This document shows positions 33,587 through 42,586 of a stretch of DNA of 64,000 nucleotides, piece after piece; the stretch's first letter is position 1; each line of letters starts with the position of its first letter. Source of the DNA: a bacterium 336/3. Lineage in GTDB: Bacteria; Bacteroidota; Bacteroidia; Cytophagales; Thermonemataceae. Location of the stretch: the NCBI GenBank assembly GCA_001281695.1, contig LJIE01000001.1:688107-752106 (forward strand). Direction: 5' to 3'. Made by a program: the position numbers and the translations under genes. Under the pieces are notes generated by a model. That model was given only the letters and a program-made list of their open reading frames with translations, searched no databases and was not told where the DNA came from.

Positions 33587-35008
33587 TTACTCACTTAAGA
33601 ATTTTGCAAAAGCCAGCAATTCTTCTTCTTGGAAATTATTTGCAAGTACTTGTAAACCAACAGGTAGTCCTGCTTGATCTTCTCCACAAGGAATAGCAAT
33701 ACCAGGAATACCTACGACATTAGCTTGTACTGTAAATAAATCAGCTAAGAACATTTGTAGAGGGTCTGCTGAAAAACTTCCTAATTTGAAAGCTGTAGTA
33801 GGAGCTGTTGGCATCAACCAAAAATCATAATTTTCAAAAACTTTATCAGTAGCTTCTTTGATAACTCTTCTTACTTTTTGAGCTTTGGTATAATAAGCAT
33901 CATAATAACTGGCACTTAAAACAAAAGTACCAAGCATAATACGCCTTTGAACATCTTTGCCAAAAGCTTCTGAACGAGTTTTTTTGTATAAACGTTCTAA
34001 ATCTTCCACTTCTTTGCTTCTAAAACCATATCTGATGCCATCAAATCTACTCAAATTAGAACTTGCTTCAGCAGTAGTAAGAATATAATATGTAGGCAAA
34101 ATATACTCTAAAAGAGGAAAATCAATCGCTTCTACCGTATGCCCTTGAGCTTGTAAGAAAGCTATTTTATCCTTCATTGCTTGCCTAATTTCAGGCTGAA
34201 TAGCTTCGCTATCAACACTTTCTTTCAAATATGCTACTTTTGTTTTTTGTGTAAAATTAAGGTTTTGAGAATAACTGGGAACAACTTTTTGAGAAGCTGT
34301 ACTATCTACTTCATCAGCTCCTGCAATGACTTCTAAAACCAATGCTACATCTTCTACACTTTTTCCAAAGATTCCAATACAATCAAAAGAAGAAGCATAA
34401 GCGATTAAGCCATAACGAGAAATACGAGAATACGTAGGTTTTAAACCATAAATACCACAAAATGCAGCAGGCTGACGAACAGAACCCCCTGTATCAGAGC
34501 CTAATGATACTTGACACATATTGGCTTGTACAGCTACTGCCGAAGCTCCTGAAGAACCACCAGGAACATGCTCTGGATTAGCAGCATTGCGAGTTGCCCC
34601 AAAGGCAGAGTTTTCGTTGGTTGAACCCATTGCAAACTCATCACAATTTTGCCTGCCAATAATAATAGCATCTTCTGCTAATAAACGTTCTACAACAGTA
34701 GCAGAAAATTGAGAGATAAAACCATCTAATATTTTAGAAGATGCTTGTAAAGGATGATTCTGATAACAAATTACATCTTTTAAACCAACTACCAAGCCAG
34801 CCAATTTACCAGCTTTTCCATTCTTTATCTTATTATCAATATCTTGAGCTCTTTGTAATGCTTCTTGGTCATAAATACTCAAAAATACATTTAAAAGAGT
34901 GTTTTTTTCTTGGATAACTTCTAAATGACTTTTTACCAAATCCACACAAGAAAGGTTACCTTGTGCAATATCATGTTGTATTTCTGTGAGTTTTTTGTAA
35001 TTTTTCAA
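33587..35008 (-). CDS. gatA: Asp-tRNA(Asn)/Glu-tRNA(Gln) amidotransferase subunit A
   Basis: GatA is the amidase subunit of GatCAB and releases ammonia from glutamine to convert mischarged Glu-tRNA(Gln) or Asp-tRNA(Asn). The 473-residue protein is full length. The amidase-signature triad is Lys77 (GLKDVICY), cis-Ser152 (PGGSSGASAVAV) and Ser176 (GSDTGGSVRQPA). GatA-specific text follows (YGLKPTYSRISRYGLIAYAS, SFDCIG). gatB and gatC are not adjacent, as is usual in Bacteroidota. It ends 62 bases before the tRNA-Val pair. Confidence 0.96.
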   Translation of the reverse strand: MKNYKKLTEIQHDIAQGNLSCVDLVKSHLEVIQEKNTLLNVFLSIYDQEALQRAQDIDNKIKNGKAGKLAGLVVGLKDVICYQNHPLQASSKILDGFISQFSATVVERLLAEDAIIIGRQNCDEFAMGSTNENSAFGATRNAANPEHVPGGSSGASAVAVQANMCQVSLGSDTGGSVRQPAAFCGIYGLKPTYSRISRYGLIAYASSFDCIGIFGKSVEDVALVLEVIAGADEVDSTASQKVVPSYSQNLNFTQKTKVAYLKESVDSEAIQPEIRQAMKDKIAFLQAQGHTVEAIDFPLLEYILPTYYILTTAEASSNLSRFDGIRYGFRSKEVEDLERLYKKTRSEAFGKDVQRRIMLGTFVLSASYYDAYYTKAQKVRRVIKEATDKVFENYDFWLMPTAPTTAFKLGSFSADPLQMFLADLFTVQANVVGIPGIAIPCGEDQAGLPVGLQVLANNFQEEELLAFAKFLSE

Positions 35009-35152
35009 AGCTCTGAAAATTTTAATTCGTGCAAAAATAAACCTTTGTAGCTAATTCAGAAAATTTTATAGAGGAATTATGATATAAAAATATAACTATC
35101 AATATTTATCTTGATAAAAAAATTGTATTTTTGAGAACAATGAAGATAGAAC

Positions 35153-36157
35153 ATGAAGAGAATACTAATACTTATTTCCTTTTTATTATTAAGCTATTTA
35201 AGCCAAGGGCAAATCTCAGCACGAAAATATACGATTCAAATCCTACGTATTTACTCGCCTGAGCATGCGTTGCTTTTAGATAAATATTATAAAACCAACT
35301 CTATTGTTCATTTGCCAAGTGCTACCATCAATATTGGTAGGCATTTAGACTTTATGGCGTATCTAACAGATACAACACATAGGGATGTGATTATTCATGA
35401 AATTCCATTGATGATTCATGAAATTTACCATGATTATTCACATAGAGGAGCTTATGGATTTTTAGAAAAAAATCCAGATTCTTTCGAGCCAGGACAAAAC
35501 TACATGATATATTATTTTGATGAGAAAAGTGAAATACTTACAGATATCTATAATACATTTCCTGCTCATGAAATGGCAAAAACAGTTCCCCATTCTTTAA
35601 AAGAAGAACGATTTAAAACTTTTATTGCAGACCATAATATGGCTCTTTTGCCACAAAAAATGGGAATACATGGCTTATTGGATGAATGGAATGCATTTTA
35701 TCATCAGACTTTGATGGCATTTGAAACGAAAGAGTTCTATGAAAGAGAATCATTTCAAGAAGCTAAACATTGGGAAGGTTTTTTCTCAAATTATTATGAT
35801 TCGTATCATGCTTATGTAGAATTCAAATATTTTATTCTTAAGTATATACAATATGCAAAATACAAGCATTCTAAGATGTATGAAAAAATTATTTTGGATT
35901 CGAAAATTAAGGAAATATATAAAGAAATAGATACTCGATACAAAAAAGTCTTAGAAGATTTTGAAAAATACAAGCCTTTGGTCGCTAATTTTTTAGATAG
36001 TAAAAATATTCGTATTTCAGAAGAAATACATGATGGAAATAAGATATTGTTTATACAAGGAGTTGGCATTGAAACCTATCATCATGTTTTTCGGTTATAC
36101 CAAAAGGCACTAGAAGATGAGGAATTAAGAATGATAGATTTTCAATTGCAAAACTAA
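35153..36157 (+). CDS. exported protein with an HExxH motif, unknown family
   Basis: This 334-residue protein begins with a signal peptide (MKRILILISFLLLSYLSQGQ). I do not recognise the family. At about residues 86-97 it holds IPLMIHEIYHDYSH, in which HEIYH fits the zinc-metallopeptidase HExxH consensus. A possible third ligand is not obvious; candidates are the Glu residues around 125 (FDEKSEILTDIYNTFPAHE). The C-terminal third is Lys/Glu-rich and helical. It may be a zincin-like peptidase or a degenerate relative. It stands alone on the plus strand between gatA (divergent) and hisG. Confidence 0.6.
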   Translation: MKRILILISFLLLSYLSQGQISARKYTIQILRIYSPEHALLLDKYYKTNSIVHLPSATINIGRHLDFMAYLTDTTHRDVIIHEIPLMIHEIYHDYSHRGAYGFLEKNPDSFEPGQNYMIYYFDEKSEILTDIYNTFPAHEMAKTVPHSLKEERFKTFIADHNMALLPQKMGIHGLLDEWNAFYHQTLMAFETKEFYERESFQEAKHWEGFFSNYYDSYHAYVEFKYFILKYIQYAKYKHSKMYEKIILDSKIKEIYKEIDTRYKKVLEDFEKYKPLVANFLDSKNIRISEEIHDGNKILFIQGVGIETYHHVFRLYQKALEDEELRMIDFQLQN

Positions 36158-36169
36158 AATACATTTCAA

Positions 36170-36200
36170 TTTCGTATTTTCCGAAACTTCTCTAAATTTG
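36170..36200 (+). promoter_or_regulatory. possible promoter for hisG
   Basis: TTTC (36170-36173), a 19-base spacer, and TAAATTTG (36193-36200) match the Bacteroidota promoter at all but one fixed position, 44 bases before hisG. Confidence 0.5.
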
Positions 36201-36244
36201 CCCTTCAATTTTTTATTTATAATCTTAAAATTTATTATAATTAG

Positions 36245-37102
36245 ATGGATACTTTGCGAATAGCCGTTCAGAAATCTGGACGTTTAAGCGAAAGTTCTTT
36301 AGAGCTTATCAAAGAATGTGGCATTGATTTTAACAATGGTACAGGAAAATTAAAATCTGAAGCTACAAACTTCCCAGCAGAAATACTTTTTTTAAGAGAT
36401 GATGATATACCAGGTTATGTAGCTGATGGTGTGGCTGATGTAGGCATCATTGGCGAAAATGTGATGCTTGAAAAAGAGCAAAAAGTAGAATTGATAGAAA
36501 AACTAGGTTTTTCTAAATGTAGACTCTCTTTAGCAATTCCTCGTGGGCAAGAATATAGTGGATTGAAAGATTTGCAAGACAAAGATATTGCAACTTCTTA
36601 CCCTAAAATCTTAGGTAAATTTTTAGCAGAAAATCATATACAGGCTCGCCTCCATGAAATCAGTGGTTCAGTAGAAATAGCTCCCAGTATTGGCTTAGCT
36701 CAAGCCATTTGCGATATTGTAAGCTCTGGTAGTACTCTGATGAGCAATGGATTGAAAGAAGTAGAAGTTGTTTTTCGTTCAGAAGCAGTGATGGTGGGTA
36801 CTCCTCATTTAAGTGAATCCAAAAAAGCAATTCTTCAAAAACTTTTATTTAGAATACATGCTGTACAGAGTGCTAAGAAAAATAAATATATACTATTAAA
36901 CGCCCCTAATGATTCATTAGACAAAATTATTAATATTCTTCCAGGGATGAAGAGTCCTACAGTATTACCTTTGGCAATGGAAGGTTGGAGTTCAGTACAT
37001 TCAGTAATTCATGAAGATTACTTCTGGGATATTATTGAAAATTTAAAAGCAGCAGGAGCAGAGGGGATTTTAGTCGTTCCAATTCAAAAAATGATAAATT
37101 GA
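36245..37102 (+). CDS. hisG: ATP phosphoribosyltransferase, long form
   Basis: HisG condenses ATP and PRPP in the first, feedback-controlled step of histidine synthesis. At 285 residues it is the long, self-sufficient form. The catalytic domain opens with LRIAVQKSGRLSESSLELI and has EILFLRDDDIPGYVADGVAD and SGSVEIAPSIGLAQAICDIV with SGSTLMSNGL (PRPP loop). The C-terminal regulatory domain (about 215-285) ends with GAEGILVVPIQKMI, where histidine normally binds. No other his gene is near; the next gene converges. It probably has its own promoter at 36170-36200. Confidence 0.95.
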   Translation: MDTLRIAVQKSGRLSESSLELIKECGIDFNNGTGKLKSEATNFPAEILFLRDDDIPGYVADGVADVGIIGENVMLEKEQKVELIEKLGFSKCRLSLAIPRGQEYSGLKDLQDKDIATSYPKILGKFLAENHIQARLHEISGSVEIAPSIGLAQAICDIVSSGSTLMSNGLKEVEVVFRSEAVMVGTPHLSESKKAILQKLLFRIHAVQSAKKNKYILLNAPNDSLDKIINILPGMKSPTVLPLAMEGWSSVHSVIHEDYFWDIIENLKAAGAEGILVVPIQKMIN

Positions 37103-37106
37103 TTTT

Positions 37107-37733
37107 TTAGTATAATTTTTCAAACATAAACCCTTTTTCACTAAAATACTCTAAATATCGAGGAAGGGTATATTCTATATTCTTGGTAGCTTTTATATTG
37201 TCATGAAAAACAATTAAGCTACCATTTTGTGTATAGTTGATAGAGTTTTTTAGGCAATTTTCTGGACTGATAGTTTGGTCAAAATCATAAGAGAGTACAT
37301 CCCACATCACAATTTGATGCTCTTTGATAATATCTTTTCTTAGGTTGAAAGAAAGTTTACCATAAGGGGGGCGAAAGAAATTGCTTTTTGCTCCCTGATT
37401 TTCAATTTCTTGTTTACACAATTCTATATTTTCCAAATAAACTTTCTTGTCTGTTTTCCATGCATTGAGATGGTTGTATGTATGATTGCCTATTTGGTGT
37501 TCATTTTTTATAATATCCTGAAAAATAGTAGAATACTTTCTAATATTATCTCCAACACAAAAAAATGTAGCTTTAGCTTTGTATTGTGTTAGTAAATCAA
37601 GAATAAAAGGGGTAAGCTCTGGAATAGGACCATCATCGAACGTTAAGTAAATGGTAGGTGTGGTTTGAGGTTTTTTCCAGATAAATGAAGAAAAAATGCG
37701 TTGAAGAGTATCAGGTGTTTTATGATAACGCAT
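37107..37733 (-). CDS. polysaccharide deacetylase (NodB-type, CE4)
   Basis: CE4 enzymes remove acetyl groups from N-acetylglucosamine-containing glycans. This product is 208 residues from the ATG at 37733, one base after the phosphatase stop; an upstream ATG at 37772 would run inside that gene. Catalytic motifs are complete: YLTFDDGP (Asp pair), GNHTYNHLN (zinc histidines), FFRPPYGK, MWDVLSYDFDQ, and LIVFHDNIKAT. No clear signal peptide is visible, so it may be cytoplasmic or membrane-associated. It is last in the six-gene minus-strand operon and converges on hisG with four bases between. Confidence 0.9.
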   Translation of the reverse strand: MRYHKTPDTLQRIFSSFIWKKPQTTPTIYLTFDDGPIPELTPFILDLLTQYKAKATFFCVGDNIRKYSTIFQDIIKNEHQIGNHTYNHLNAWKTDKKVYLENIELCKQEIENQGAKSNFFRPPYGKLSFNLRKDIIKEHQIVMWDVLSYDFDQTISPENCLKNSINYTQNGSLIVFHDNIKATKNIEYTLPRYLEYFSEKGFMFEKLY

Positions 37734-37734
37734 A

Positions 37735-38940
37735 TTAAGTATTAATTTTACAAGAAAGGAAAGTAATGTCATCAGGATATGCCATTTCTTGTTTAAAATG
37801 ATTGATTTCGGCTATAATCTGACTATGAAATACTTCTAAATCTTTTTGAGAGTATTTTTGTAAACATTTGGCAATTCTTTCTTCTCCAAACTGTTCATCA
37901 TCAGCATCTATGATTTCCGATAAACCATCCGTATAAGCAAAAATAAAAAAATCATCTCTCAAGATAATCTGAGCCTCTGTAATAAAAGGTAAAGGACTAA
38001 ATATACCTAAGACAGTTGTTCCTTGATCAAGGCGTTGTAAATGATTTTGATAAGATAAAAATGGAGGGTTATGCCCTGCATTGATATAGCTAAATTGTTG
38101 ATTACTATATTGATAAGTCGCTACAAAAAAGGTAATGAAATTTTCGCCTTGAGCATTTTGTAATACTTGATAATTGAGTTCTTCAACAATTTCCTTAAGA
38201 TTATCTGTTTGTCGAGCCAATGTTCGTAAAGAAGCCTGAAAATTTGCCATCATCATGGCTGCAGCAATACCTTTGCCAGAAACATCAGCGATACAAAGCA
38301 AAAATTTATCTTTAGACATTTCAATAAAGTCATAATAGTCACCACCTACAGAGGAGTGGGGTGCATACCAAGCTGAAATTTGTAATTTTTCTGTATTAGG
38401 TAAATCTTTTGGACAAAGTCTTTGTTGCACTTTGGCTGCAATATCCAGCTCTTTTCTTAAGGCCTCCTGTTCTAATTGTTTTTGAGCTAATTTTTTATTT
38501 TCAATAGCTACAATTAAAATATTAGTAAGTGTTCGAATAAAATCGGCATCTACATCACCACCATTCATCCCTGATGCAAATACAAAAGCTAAAGGATTGG
38601 CTTTATGAAAAATAGGAATTACTATTTCAAAATCAGAAAATATATCATTAAAAATACTTTCAGAAAGTGTAGATACATTTTGTGAAGCTTGTAAGGTAAT
38701 GTTAGAAAATACATCTGAAGAAGTAGTGTTTTTACTTCCAAAACTTGTTTTACAGTTCCATACACCAAAATCATTTACCCATAAAGACATTTTACTAATA
38801 CTAAGGTTACCCCGAAGTGTAAAATTATAAATACGATACAAGAAATCCTCTGCCATGTTATTGTTAATGGCTTGAGTAACTTCTAATAACGAACTTAGAG
38901 CTAACTCTTTTCTTTGTAGTAATGATTCTGTTGAAACCAT
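37735..38940 (-). CDS. SpoIIE/RsbU-type PP2C serine/threonine phosphatase
   Basis: This 401-residue protein has an N-terminal GAF-like sensor region (about 1-160, no transmembrane span), then a short coiled segment ending QKQLEQEALRKELDIAAKVQQ. A SpoIIE phosphatase domain follows. The metal-binding residues are seen in SSVGGDYYDFIEM and LLCIADVSGKGIAAAMMMA, with YINAGHNPPF, IFAYTDGLSE and MAYPDDITFLSCKI. Such enzymes usually dephosphorylate anti-sigma antagonist proteins, but no STAS or anti-sigma gene is nearby. Its ATG overlaps the permease stop (TAATG), and the deacetylase starts one base after it. Confidence 0.92.
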   Translation of the reverse strand: MVSTESLLQRKELALSSLLEVTQAINNNMAEDFLYRIYNFTLRGNLSISKMSLWVNDFGVWNCKTSFGSKNTTSSDVFSNITLQASQNVSTLSESIFNDIFSDFEIVIPIFHKANPLAFVFASGMNGGDVDADFIRTLTNILIVAIENKKLAQKQLEQEALRKELDIAAKVQQRLCPKDLPNTEKLQISAWYAPHSSVGGDYYDFIEMSKDKFLLCIADVSGKGIAAAMMMANFQASLRTLARQTDNLKEIVEELNYQVLQNAQGENFITFFVATYQYSNQQFSYINAGHNPPFLSYQNHLQRLDQGTTVLGIFSPLPFITEAQIILRDDFFIFAYTDGLSEIIDADDEQFGEERIAKCLQKYSQKDLEVFHSQIIAEINHFKQEMAYPDDITFLSCKINT

Positions 38941-40208
38941 TATTTTACAAGGGTTTTAGGATCATAAGCATCACGTAGACCATTTCCTAGTAGATTAAAC
39001 GCTAAAACCATAATACTAATTGCTAAACTTGGGTAGAAAATCATATGGAAGCCGTTTGCTGAACCAATATAATTTTTACCTTCATAAACCATCATTCCCC
39101 AAGAAGGCATAGGTGGTTGAGCTCCTAAACCTAGAAAGCTTAAGCCTGCTTCTGTAAGAATCGCAGAAGCAAAATTAGAGCTAATAACAACAATCAGAGG
39201 ACCAAACAAATTGGGTAAAATATGTCTTGTAACAATTCTGAAATTCCCTAAGCCCAAAGCTCTTGACGCTTCTACAAATTGCTTTTCTTTGATAGACATA
39301 ATTTCTCCACGCACCAAACGAGCTATATCTACCCATGTTGTAAGCCCTACGGCAATAAAAGCAACCCAAATACCTCTACCTAATGCTAAACTAATCGCAA
39401 TAACAAGCATGATTTGAGGAATGGACCATACTACTGTCATAAACCAAGTAATGATATAGTCTATTTTTCCACCTAAAAAACCAGCTAATGAACCCAAACT
39501 TACCCCCACAAGTACCGAAATAAGTACAGCAACTAAACCAATACTTAATGAGATACGTGTTCCGAAAATTAAACGGCTTAGCATATCTCTTCCTTGTTTA
39601 TCTGTTCCCAGCCAATAAGTTCTTTCTTCTATATCATATTTTTCAAATTCTTTGATGAGGTCTGAAGAAGATATTTTTTCTATTTTTCCTTCATAATTTA
39701 CATAAATCACATAATTATCTTTTGTAAGAAATAAGGAATTATTGGTTGCTTGGGCAGCCTCTTTAATGGAATTCACATCTCCCACAAATAAAGACTTTAC
39801 AGCTGAAATAACAGGTATCTTTTGTTCTTTAATCCCTCCAAAAACCTTATAAGAAACAGTCAAATCTTGTTCATTAATTTTATAACTTTCAATAGGAATA
39901 ATAGTGTATTCACTGGGAACACCTGTAATCAATTTCTCTACAAATGTTGGAGTATGAATAGGAATATTCTTGTGTTTTTTCAATATTTTAGCTTTAAACC
40001 CTGGGGGTTTAATTTGTATATGAGGATTTCCATCATCAGCATTAGGAGTATTGTCAGGCATAATCAAATAACCTAAAAAAGCAATAATCACAGCAATTAC
40101 AACTACTCCCAAACCTATTACAGCTGAAATATTTCTAAAGAAACGTTTCCTAACATAATATGAGGGTTTATAAACGATATCTACTTCTTTCTCTTGTACA
40201 GTTTGCAT
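38940..40208 (-). CDS. ABC transporter permease of the OppC/DppC type
   Basis: This 422-residue inner-membrane permease has one N-terminal helix at about 26-50. An unusually long soluble region follows (about 51-200, IQIKPPGFKAKILKKH...YVNYEGKIEKISS), and then the OppC core. The core opens with YWLGTDKQGRDMLSRLIFGT and holds the EAA loop that contacts the ATPase: EASRALGLGNFRIVTRHILP (about 318-337). The C-terminal helix and GLRDAYDPK are typical. The partner permease, ATPases and binding protein are not adjacent, so it is an orphan subunit here. It probably works with subunits encoded elsewhere. Confidence 0.9.
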   Translation of the reverse strand: MQTVQEKEVDIVYKPSYYVRKRFFRNISAVIGLGVVVIAVIIAFLGYLIMPDNTPNADDGNPHIQIKPPGFKAKILKKHKNIPIHTPTFVEKLITGVPSEYTIIPIESYKINEQDLTVSYKVFGGIKEQKIPVISAVKSLFVGDVNSIKEAAQATNNSLFLTKDNYVIYVNYEGKIEKISSSDLIKEFEKYDIEERTYWLGTDKQGRDMLSRLIFGTRISLSIGLVAVLISVLVGVSLGSLAGFLGGKIDYIITWFMTVVWSIPQIMLVIAISLALGRGIWVAFIAVGLTTWVDIARLVRGEIMSIKEKQFVEASRALGLGNFRIVTRHILPNLFGPLIVVISSNFASAILTEAGLSFLGLGAQPPMPSWGMMVYEGKNYIGSANGFHMIFYPSLAISIMVLAFNLLGNGLRDAYDPKTLVK

Positions 40209-40212
40209 AAAA

Positions 40213-40467
40213 TTATCGACTGTTATGGGCTAATAAGCCTTCTTTGGTAGCTAAATATTGATATAAAGTATATTTTTCTTCAAATTGCTTGGTATCTATA
40301 GTAACTTCTGAATAACGGTCTGAGAAACACTTCACCCAGCCCTTATCAATCATATCTTTCAATACATTTTTCAATGTATCTTCATCTAAACCTAACTCAT
40401 CTTGAACTTTCTTAAAGCTTTCTACAAAATAAAGCTGGTCTAATACTTCAAATTCTAAGTTAGTCAT
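40213..40467 (-). CDS. small winged-helix-like hypothetical protein
   Basis: I do not recognise this 84-residue protein by name. Its pattern (LEFEVLDQLYFVESFKKVQDE, LGLDEDTLKNVLKDMIDKGW, VKCFSDRYSEVTID, LYQYLATKEGLLAHN) has the helix-helix-helix-wing look of a winged-helix domain, including the TLKNVLKDMIDKGWV stretch typical of recognition-helix regions. DNA binding is inference. It lies four bases upstream of the permease and 18 after the glycosyltransferase, inside the six-gene operon, so it might regulate it. Confidence 0.6.
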   Translation of the reverse strand: MTNLEFEVLDQLYFVESFKKVQDELGLDEDTLKNVLKDMIDKGWVKCFSDRYSEVTIDTKQFEEKYTLYQYLATKEGLLAHNSR

Positions 40468-40485
40468 AGTAAAAAATCAGATATT

Positions 40486-41607
40486 TTAAATAAAATGTGT
40501 TCTGCCTTTCCAAATATAATTTTTTTTTCTTGAAAATAAAGCAAATACCAACACATAAAAAGGATACACAACAAAAAGAAGAGGTATCCAACATAATAAC
40601 CAAATTTGCTTTAAACTAGATAATATCCAAGCCAAAAATACAAATTCTATACTAAACTTCAAACCAATTAAAACCCAAATTATATTATTGGATATCAAAA
40701 AAGGCGAGAAGTAGAGAAATACAGATAATAAATTGATAAGAAATATGAATAAAGCTAATACTTTTGGAGCCCAATTTTGGTAATGTTCCCATTTACTTGC
40801 CCATCTTTTGCGTTGTTCAAAAAAAGACTTCCAATTGTAATGTGGTGTTGTAGAAACAGTTACATTGTTAGATTTATTAAATTTTACTTTTTGAGGATAT
40901 ACTTTAGCAAATTTATGCATTAAAAACTCGTCATCCCCAGAGGCAATATTCTCAGAGCCTTTAAACCCATCTAATTCTTCAAAAATAGTTTTTTTATAAG
41001 CAATATTTGCCCCATTACACATAGTAGGTGCTTGCAAACCAATACACCCTGCCCCTGAACCTATCAGACTAGAAAATTCTAAAGCTTGCATTTTTTGAAA
41101 TATACTTTGTGTAGGCAAAAACTTAACAGAAGAACTTATGAAATAAGCATCTGTTTGTTCGTAAAATGAAGCGATGCCTTGTAACCAAGTAGATGGAAGC
41201 CTACAATCAGCATCAGTACAAATAATTAGCTCGCCTTTTGCTTGTTTAATAGCTTGGCTAATACCTCTTTTTTTAGGAGAGATGATTTCTTGAAAAACAT
41301 TGTTTGTAAGGATGTTAGCACGAATAAAACTGTTTTCTAAGAATTTTCTTATGGTTTTAGTACTATCATCTTCAGAAAAGTCATCGATAAAAATCACTTC
41401 CCATAAAGTTTTATCTAATGTTTGTTTGTCTAAATCTTTAAGGATATAAGGTAAATTTAGAGCTTCATTTCTGAATACAACAATGACTGTAAGATTTGTG
41501 TGTGTGTTTTTGAGAAGTTTATAAGAGGGCATTGTTATCCAAATGATAGAAAAAAGAATAACAAGGATAAAATAGATTGAAAAGAAGAAAAGAAATACCC
41601 AAAACAT
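40486..41607 (-). CDS. family 2 glycosyltransferase, membrane-anchored
   Basis: This 373-residue GT-A enzyme has an N-terminal helix (about 1-25) and three or so C-terminal helices (about 270-360). The catalytic region has VVFRNEALNLPYIL, VIFIDDFSEDDSTK, ICTDADCRLPSTW (DxD), and SGDDEFLMHKF with RKRWASKWEHY (QRKRW acceptor motif). It resembles processive or lipid-linked glycan synthases. The start is the ATG at 41607, whose A is the last base of the upstream TGA; the codon before it is TTG. It is preceded by a pseudo-hydrolase gene and followed by the winged-helix protein. Confidence 0.9.
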   Translation of the reverse strand: MFWVFLFFFSIYFILVILFSIIWITMPSYKLLKNTHTNLTVIVVFRNEALNLPYILKDLDKQTLDKTLWEVIFIDDFSEDDSTKTIRKFLENSFIRANILTNNVFQEIISPKKRGISQAIKQAKGELIICTDADCRLPSTWLQGIASFYEQTDAYFISSSVKFLPTQSIFQKMQALEFSSLIGSGAGCIGLQAPTMCNGANIAYKKTIFEELDGFKGSENIASGDDEFLMHKFAKVYPQKVKFNKSNNVTVSTTPHYNWKSFFEQRKRWASKWEHYQNWAPKVLALFIFLINLLSVFLYFSPFLISNNIIWVLIGLKFSIEFVFLAWILSSLKQIWLLCWIPLLFVVYPFYVLVFALFSRKKNYIWKGRTHFI

Positions 41608-42470
41608 CAAATTACACGCAATTTTAGCTCTTTAAGAAAATCAGAAATAGCTTTTTGATAAGTTTTGATATTTTTATTTTTAAGGTCTTTACTTTTATCT
41701 TTTAAATTGACTAATCTTTTCTGTATACTTCCCGATTTTTCAAATAATTGTTTGGTATGTTGATTAGGATAAGTATCATCTCTTTCCATATAAACAAATA
41801 AAGAGGGAATGGAAACTTCTTTGATATAATCATGAACATTAAACTGTTCTTCAACCAAATAACTAACTATCAAAATAGGATATAAATCTTTTAAAAAATT
41901 TTGAATAGACGTAATACCATTTTCAATAATTAAACCAGCTACTTGCATTTCTTTAGCCAATTTAGAAGCTGGGTATGCCCCTACACCTTCTCCATATACT
42001 ATAATATGGTCATAAGGTACACTGCTCTTGGTAACTAAATAGTTATATGCCATCAATGCTGACTGATACATTTTTTCGGAAGAAGCTATTTGTTTACTAC
42101 CTTCTTGTGTAATATAATTGAGTGTAAGAATATTGATACCTAAATTATTCCATGTTTTATAACGCCACAAATTTGACTCGGAATAATACATGTTATTTGT
42201 ACCATGTAAGTGGATTATCCAAATGTTTTTGTCAGAATCAGAGGGTAAAATACAAGCACTGGTATTGCCATAACTACCAGTAAGTTCTATTTTTTCATAA
42301 GTAAGTTGTAAACCTACAAGTTTATCACCAAAAAAATAGTAAGGATCATCTTTTACAATAGGAAAAGAGAGATAAGAATGCTTTTTATATAGCCAAAAGT
42401 TCGAAAACAAATAAGCTAATAGTAAAATGGAAGCTATGATGATAGTAATTTTCCTAATGGGGAAATTCAT
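41607..42470 (-). CDS. alpha/beta-hydrolase-fold protein lacking the catalytic serine
   Basis: This 287-residue protein has one N-terminal membrane helix (KITIIIASILLLAYLFSNFW) and a BEM46-like alpha/beta hydrolase fold: WIIHLHGTNNMYYSES, IIVYGEGVGAYPASKLA, and ERDDTYPNQHTKQLFE for the acid loop. At the nucleophile elbow the usual G-x-S-x-G reads GEGVG (about residue 161), with Gly in place of Ser. No clear catalytic His is seen in the Lys-rich C-terminus. It is probably non-catalytic or uses another mechanism. It is the first gene of the six-gene operon and joins GT2 by a TGATG overlap. Confidence 0.75.
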   Translation of the reverse strand: MNFPIRKITIIIASILLLAYLFSNFWLYKKHSYLSFPIVKDDPYYFFGDKLVGLQLTYEKIELTGSYGNTSACILPSDSDKNIWIIHLHGTNNMYYSESNLWRYKTWNNLGINILTLNYITQEGSKQIASSEKMYQSALMAYNYLVTKSSVPYDHIIVYGEGVGAYPASKLAKEMQVAGLIIENGITSIQNFLKDLYPILIVSYLVEEQFNVHDYIKEVSIPSLFVYMERDDTYPNQHTKQLFEKSGSIQKRLVNLKDKSKDLKNKNIKTYQKAISDFLKELKLRVI

Positions 42471-42586
42471 GGTAAAAGCTATCTAAACCTAATAAAAGTT
42501 TTGGCGAATATATAAATATTCAGGTTAACTTTCTAATATTTTAGATGAACTTTCTTATCTTGCATTATAAAAATGTCTTTTATATT

